Shown piece by piece: positions 59,601 to 64,000 of a stretch of DNA of 64,000 bases. The stretch is from Cheilinus undulatus. Its lineage: Eukaryota; Chordata; Actinopteri; Labriformes; Labridae. How positions within the stretch are numbered: the first letter of the stretch is position 1; each line of letters starts with the position of its first letter. A program made the translations under genes and the position numbers. The notes under the pieces were generated by a model, which did not search any database, was not told the origin of the DNA, and was given only the letters and a program-made list of their open reading frames with translations. The DNA lies in contig NC_054875.1 of the NCBI RefSeq assembly GCF_018320785.1, positions 2,857,001-2,921,000 on the forward strand. Direction: 5' to 3'.

Positions 59601-62600
59601 AGAAAACACTACCATGATTTGGTACCAGATTTAGGCAAGAGAATAAATGCTTGGACTACAAGTAAAGACTAAAATGTGAGGACTATTTATGGACTACCAC
59701 TAGACTAAAATGTTTTTGAGTTTTTGTTGACTAAAACTAAAAAGGATAGAAATTACTAAAATGTGACTAAAACTAAAAGACATTTCATTTAAAGACTAAA
59801 ACTAAGACTAAAATTAAAAATAGCTGCCAAAATTAACACTGTTCCAGGTGTCATACTTCTTGTCCTAGTTGCATTTTATGACTTTTACTTGAATTAAAGA
59901 AACATTTTCCAGTTATATATTCTGTTATCATAGCTAAAAAATAGTGTTAAATTGTATTTAGTGGGCAAAGTGTCTCGTCACAGCCCTACTTTGTACTGAT
60001 TTATGTAAGTTATGCCCTTATGCAGAAACTCAGATCAAAAAGTCTTAAAGAACCAGAAGAAAACGCAGCAGATACTTTAATAATGAGCTTAGAATGGATC
60101 ATAAAGAGGTATTTTTTAAGTGGTCCATGGTTTGAGACAGAACAGCTTCAGTGTGTTGAGTGGGAAGTCTTGAGAGATGAACATTGTTCCATAAATAGCA
60201 CTAGAAGACATTTGGATAGTGTTTCTAGTAGAGCCGTATCTGAATGTCAGCTGCAAGGAGAGTTTGGTGCTGTAGTCTCCACAGCTAAATTACATGCACC
60301 AAATAAGTGTTTCTTTTGTTTGGATCAAGTTATGTTGAATTTGTTCTTTAATATTTACGGTTTATTCTACCAAACAGTCTGGTTCAGTTCACATCGGTGC
60401 ATAATTATCCGTGATTTCCCTGTCATAATTTGGGAATGGCACCTAAAAAACTGATCCATACCATTTTACTTTGTTAGCATCCTTCTGTAGTGTACCTAGC
60501 TGACTTTTAAGGGTGGAGTAAAACACGCTGCAGGCTTACATCCCTGACTGCCAAGTGAGGGCGCTGTAAGCTGAGGAAACAAAAGCAGGATCAGGGTTAC
60601 TGTGCTAAACCATACCAAACTGTTCCACTGGAGGTGCGTTATGAAAGCATCTATGCATGGACACAGTCATCATTGCTAATAAAACCATATTTTATTGATC
60701 CAGAATGTTCTTTTACTGAAGCTTCATATCAGGTAAACTCCTCTTTCGGTGCATCAGGATTATGAAACTGCTATATCTGCCTCTGCAGGTCCTGTCATGG
60801 AGGACTGGGACATCATCAGCCCCAAAGACGTGATTGGCTCAGAGCAGCTCCTCGCAGAGAAGACCAAGTCTTTGGCGTCTGCAGCTCTCCCGTTCACACA
60901 GTCTCTGCTGTCCCAGGTTTATCTCTCTTCTTTGACCTTCACCATAAAAGTTTTATATACCTTCAGGAGCTGTTTTTTTTTAACCCCATGTTGTTTCTGT
61001 TGTTGTCAGGTGGGAAAAACCCTGACCAGAGTGCAGCAGGCGTTCAGCTGGACGTACGGCGAGGAGATCAAACCGTTCAAACCTCCTCTGAGTGACGCTG
61101 AGTTTCACAGTTACCTGAACGGACAGGGTCAGTTGACGCGACCTGAGGAGCTCCGGCTGAGGATCTACCATGGCGGTGTGGAGCCCTCGCTGCGGAAGGT
61201 GATTTATTTTTTTATAGATATTGATTTAATATTTGATTTGTACCCTTAGTAAATAATTTCCTAATGAGTTTATGGCCTGTATAGTCTTTGTAAGAGTGAA
61301 ACAGACCAGAAACCAGATTCTAATATGTGGTTTATTAGCCGTTTTTATTTTCATTTTATCCAATCTTAGTTTGATATTGGGGTTATTTGTCAGTATTTTG
61401 TTATGCAGATGTATTTATTGGTTGTATTACATTGTTTATTATCTATAATGCTATCCTCTCTGTGTCTTATGTGCTCCATGATCAATGCATTGCTGTTTGA
61501 ACGATGGAATTACTGCTTTATTCTGTTCTTAATAAACACTAAATTATCGTCTGTATTTCCACTGTTCTCAGGTTGTTTGGCGGTACCTTCTGAACGTTTA
61601 CCCCGACGGGCTGAGCGGTCAGGAGAGGATGGACTACATGAAGAGGAAGACGAGGGAGTACGACCAGCTGAAGAGGGAGTGGACAGCACGGGTCAGCCCT
61701 GAGGACCTGGAGTTCATCCGTGGAAACGTTCTGAAAGACGTCCTGAGGACTGACCGGGCTCATCCATACTACGCCGGCTCTGAGGACAGTCCACATCTGA
61801 CGGCACTCACAGACCTGCTCACCACGTTCGCCATCACGCATCCTCAGGTATAGAGACGTTTACTGCATTGGTTTGGACAGGCCTAGATTTGCAGCAAATA
61901 ATAGAAAATTAAAGTTCTCATCAGATCACCCTTTCAGTCTCATTAACCCTGTAGGATCTGTTTAACATTATATGTCAAAAAGTGCAAATGTCATTTTCTT
62001 TGTAACTCCTGATTAAACACACAGCCTGGTATTTTTTTTACCTCAGCTTTAAACAACCAGTTGTAGCCAACAGAGTTGTGATATAATCCTTTTTCTCCAT
62101 TTCAGGGCCATAGAACAAGGTTGAGCTAGTCAGCAAGGTCAATGCACAGAAAGTTCCCAGAAAAATTCCTTTAAAATTCCTACTGCTTCTCTTCATCGGA
62201 TTACCTAAATTTTGCATTAAGATTCTAGAAGGATCCTTTGTGTATTCTTGAAAGTTTCATGAAATGTCCCCAAAACTTTTCATGAAAATTCCTGAACTTT
62301 CCTAGGATGGTTTCTCACAAAATTTGAAAAAAAGAAAAAAGAAAAAAGAAGATCATGGAAAATCTTGAAAATGTACATTTTTCAAAAGTTATCTGGATAA
62401 AATTGCCAGGAAAAATCTGAGAAGAAATGTCCTAAAAGTCCCAGAATAGGCTCTAAAATGTCCATGAATTGGAAATCCTTAACAAAACACAAAGATTTTT
62501 GGGTGAAATGGTTTTACCCTAAATGTTTCTTAAAAATTGTAGACAATTTTTTTACAAATTTCCCTCAAAGTCCCCAAAAATGTTCTGAAATTTTTGGGGA

Positions 62601-64000
62601 AAAAAATTGGAAAATTCCCAAACGTTCCCATGTACTTTCCTGAAAATTCTCATTAAAGTCTTTCAGAATGTACTCACAAGTTCTGCTTAATTCTGTCTGA
62701 AATTCTTGAGTACTTTAAAAAGTTTAATCAACTTCCTGGGAAAAAGTATCCAGGAAATTGTCAAAAAAACTCCTGGAAAAATTGCAGAAAATGACCTTAA
62801 AAGTCCCAGAATAGTTTAACATTTCCATGAATTGGCAATCCTTAACAAAAATACTAGAAATTTTGGGGTAAAATTTTGTGACTTTTTCACAAGTTTTGCT
62901 GAAAATTTTTAGAAAATTCCCAAACGTTCCTGTGGACTTTCCTAAAAAATTCTCATGAAAGTCCTTCAAAATTTAAATACATTCTGCTCAATTCTGACAG
63001 AAACTGAAAAAAATTGAAATTGAAACTGAAAAAAAAATGCTGAAAAATTTCTGTAAAGTCCCAAAATCTTCCATGAAAATTCTGGAAATTTTTTTTAAAG
63101 AAAAATCTCAAAATTTTACACAAAAATACAAGACAAGTGTGGGGGAGCTCTTTTGTCCCAAAATTCTTAATTTCCTTAAAATTCCCAGTTGCTAAATTCT
63201 TGAAAGTCACCTTGGAACATCTCTGTTAGTGCCATGAAAACTTTGGAAAATTCAAGAGAAAATTCTTCATGCTTTCCACAAAACTCTGCAAATGTTTATT
63301 TAAGTTCCTAAACTTAAGCTGTAAACTGAATTGCCCTTCGGGGATAGATAAAGCTGCCTGAACTGAACCGAAAATTTTCAGAAGTGTGCTGAAATTTCTC
63401 AAAAATTTGTAACTTTAAATTTGTGAAAATCAGGCAGAATTTTTTGTGATTTTTTAAATATTTTTAACCTAAAATATTTAATGATAAAGGCTACAATGTT
63501 TTTTGACATACGCTTCAAATTTGACTGTTATCGTGATACTTTGAAACTGAGAAATTTTAGGGTAGTTATGGACTTCAGTCACTGGCACACCTATCTGTAT
63601 TGTTAAAGGAAAGTTTTCTTTAGTTTCAGTGTGTGTCAGACTTTAAAGGTTGTGATTCTGCAGAGGAAATAAAATTAAGTCTTTAAAACAAGAGGTTTAG
63701 TACATATGAATGGCTTTTGTTTTTTCACAAAATAAGTGAGTAAATCTTAGAGTCCTGTTTTCTTCAGTAACTTTGTTAATGCGTGTTTTTCAGATCTCAT
63801 ACTGTCAGGGCATGAGTGACATCGCCTCCCCTATCCTCGCTGTGATGGACAATGAGGCGCACGCCTTCATCTGCTTCTGTGGCATCATGAAACGTTTAGA
63901 GGGGAACTTCCGTCCAGACGGGCAGCTCATGTCTGTGAAGTTTCAGCACCTGAAGCTGCTGCTGCAGTACTCGGACCCTGAGTTCTACTCTTATCTGGTG
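52057..64000 (+). CDS. tbc1d25: TBC1 domain family member 25 (OATL1), Rab33B GTPase-activating protein; cut by window end
   Basis: Coding exons 52057-52101, 56879-56988, 57078-57232, 60789-60916, 61010-61198, 61572-61847 and 63794-64000 (continues). All junctions are GT/AG with matching phase; 370 aa are visible. The N-terminal block (EFRSFAVDPQITSLEVLQHI, ISYLSRDRSGAEMYLSLLSD) is close to human TBC1D25. EDWDII (108-113) fits a W-x-x-I LC3-interacting motif; OATL1 is known to bind Atg8 proteins. TBC domain: LRIYHGGVEPSLRKVVWRYL, arginine-finger motif VLKDVLRTD with D265 and R268, and YCQGMSD with glutamine finger Q306. Both catalytic residues are intact. Family role: GAP for Rab33B on autophagosomes, affecting fusion with lysosomes. 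Intron 1 (4.8 kb) and intron 3 (3.6 kb) are repeat-filled. Confidence 0.95.
53114..53722 (+). mobile_element. hAT-like element, 'gtggcaaaa' family
   Basis: Starts CAGTGATGCTCAACATGC and ends GTTGAGTAAAACTG, which are inverted. The flanks share 'ctaga' (ccctagac / gtctagag, 5 of 8). Interior 'tttttgccacttttcaccc' repeats plus a GTTTT pentamer run at about 53605-53635. Confidence 0.65.
53900..54320 (-). mobile_element. Tc1-like transposon relic, transposase C-terminal part
   Basis: On the minus strand, about 54230-53990, the frame reads ADFLFLQDLVPVPSKARSTS, then NWFTNH, DWPASWSDLRSTEMF and NNTEVIKSAINETWAS. This matches the Tc1 block 'ADFIFQQDLAPAHTAKSTKxWF ... DWPxxSPDLNPIENLW ... NNxDELKxAIxxTWAS'. 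The second catalytic Asp (QD) and third Glu (TEMF) positions remain, but 'HTA' and 'NPIENLW' are decayed. 'atctcagattattagaata' at about 53930 is the usual sequence beyond the gene in this subfamily. Confidence 0.8.
54765..55065. mobile_element. Right end of one hAT followed by left end of another
   Basis: GGTTGGGAACCACTG ends at about 54788. After 'catgagat' comes CAGTGGTTCTCAACCTTTTG at 54797. The first element's left end and the second's right end were not found. Confidence 0.4.
55070..55378 (+). mobile_element. Repeat family with helicase-like motif, copy 4, inverse orientation
   Basis: Inverse of 44.7-45.0 kb: 'ttaaaagaagaacaaagaac', 'gtcctgacatgtctacagtc', 'tcacgtgttttgttgctctg', 'ctgccctttcccaaatgctg'. 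The plus strand shows KEEQRTA-like and SCFLFK codons in a shifted frame. Extends left into the 'acctggcacgcc' segment also seen at 42.1 kb. Confidence 0.55.
55615..55765 (-). mobile_element. tRNA-derived SINE, minus-strand copy
   Basis: Inverse of the 23.5-kb SINE body: 'gtggatagagttt', 'gggatgagagtgggga', 'gacatgcgggg', then 'cctaaccactgtgccacc', an inverted A-box head. Partly decayed. Confidence 0.6.
57463..57623 (-). mobile_element. tRNA-derived SINE, minus-strand copy, interrupted at head
   Basis: Inverse SINE tail and body ('gcatttttatacctttatg', 'gacagtggatagagtc', 'gggatgagaaag', 'acttgaacctgccgcc') reaching an inverted A-box 'ggtttaaaccattagac', where the hAT at 57624 begins. Confidence 0.65.
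57624..58550 (-). mobile_element. hAT-like element, 'gtggcaaaa' family, most complete copy
   Basis: Ends CAGTGTTACTCAACCCTG and TTTGAGTATCACTC are inverted. Flanks cattagac (57616-57623) and ctttagac (58551-58558) match at 7 of 8. Next to each end are 'agagccaaattg' / 'gagccacatgtggctc' arms. The interior is 'gtggcaaaaatggg' degenerate repeat with an AAAT tetramer run at 58147-58172. Confidence 0.78.
59305..59841. mobile_element. hAT MITE, CAGTGTTAATTTTGGCAGC family
   Basis: Left CAGTGTCAATTTTGTCGAC and right GCTGCCAAAATTAACACTG are inverted. Flanks ttccagag (59297-59304) and ttccaggt (59842-59849) match at 6 of 8. Interior of 'gactaaaactaaa' words. Relics of the family lie in lrif1 intron 1. 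Confidence 0.78.
62150..63450. repeat. Degenerate 'aaaattcc' repeat block, copy 2 (tbc1d25 intron 6)
   Basis: Dense 'gaaaattcccaaacgttcc', 'aaaagtcccagaatag' and 'tccatgaattggaaatcctt' words, several recurring at about 360-bp spacing (62460 and 62830; 62610 and 62910). Inverse of the material at 27820-28660. No ends identified. Confidence 0.55.

Larger units (their letters stand above)
57233..60788. other. tbc1d25 intron 3, transposon-rich
   Basis: Contains a SINE with a hAT inserted at its head (57463-58558) and a complete hAT MITE (59305-59841). A 144-codon frame at 60020-60454 shows no family likeness and no splice logic. Confidence 0.5.

Noticed and set aside
60020-60454. 144-codon frame in tbc1d25 intron 3
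   Set aside because: No recognisable family, no splice-site logic and composition like the surrounding intron. An open frame of this length can occur by chance.

Overview
The window looks like teleost, probably percomorph, chromosomal DNA. The genes are spliced with short exons. One of them is igf3, a fish-only insulin-like growth factor, and the TRIM gene is of the single-exon zinc-binding-protein-A33/NF7-like type that is expanded in fish. The non-coding DNA is crowded with fish-type non-autonomous DNA transposons (mostly hAT, recognised by 8-bp target duplications), tRNA-derived SINEs, Tc1 transposase relics and a LINE fragment.

Layout. 223-1611 (minus): intact RING/B-box/coiled-coil/PRY-SPRY TRIM gene. 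5397-11969 (plus): lrif1 in three coding exons (769 aa). 16.2-27.3 kb (plus): a three-coding-exon gene I do not recognise. It encodes about 492 aa with a Thr/Pro/Ser-rich middle, and its last 30 residues align without gaps to the end of LRIF1. 29747-36368 (plus): igf3 in four coding exons (190 aa) with an odd A-domain cysteine spacing. 36.4-51.7 kb: gene-poor DNA made of DNA-transposon relics and one large minisatellite (40 copies, 33/27-bp units). 52057-64000 (plus): tbc1d25, seven coding exons visible, cut by the window end inside the Rab-GAP domain.

The genes do not form an obvious pathway. LRIF1 is a nuclear HP1/SMCHD1 partner, IGF3 a secreted gonadal growth factor, TBC1D25 a Rab33B GAP of autophagosomes and the TRIM a probable ubiquitin ligase. 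Exon junctions were assigned by reading GT/AG sites and checking that codon phase carries across each intron. All phases agree for lrif1, igf3 and tbc1d25.

The most notable structure is in the repeats. Several transposon-in-transposon nests keep readable target duplications (piggyBac-like carrying hAT, hAT in hAT, hAT in SINE). Several hAT families have conserved ends around a degenerate short-period interior. A short 'taggYggcgRt ... agaagaag' cassette recurs at two gene 5' ends and at least once elsewhere. I found no virus-like element and no CRISPR, rRNA or stand-alone tRNA gene.
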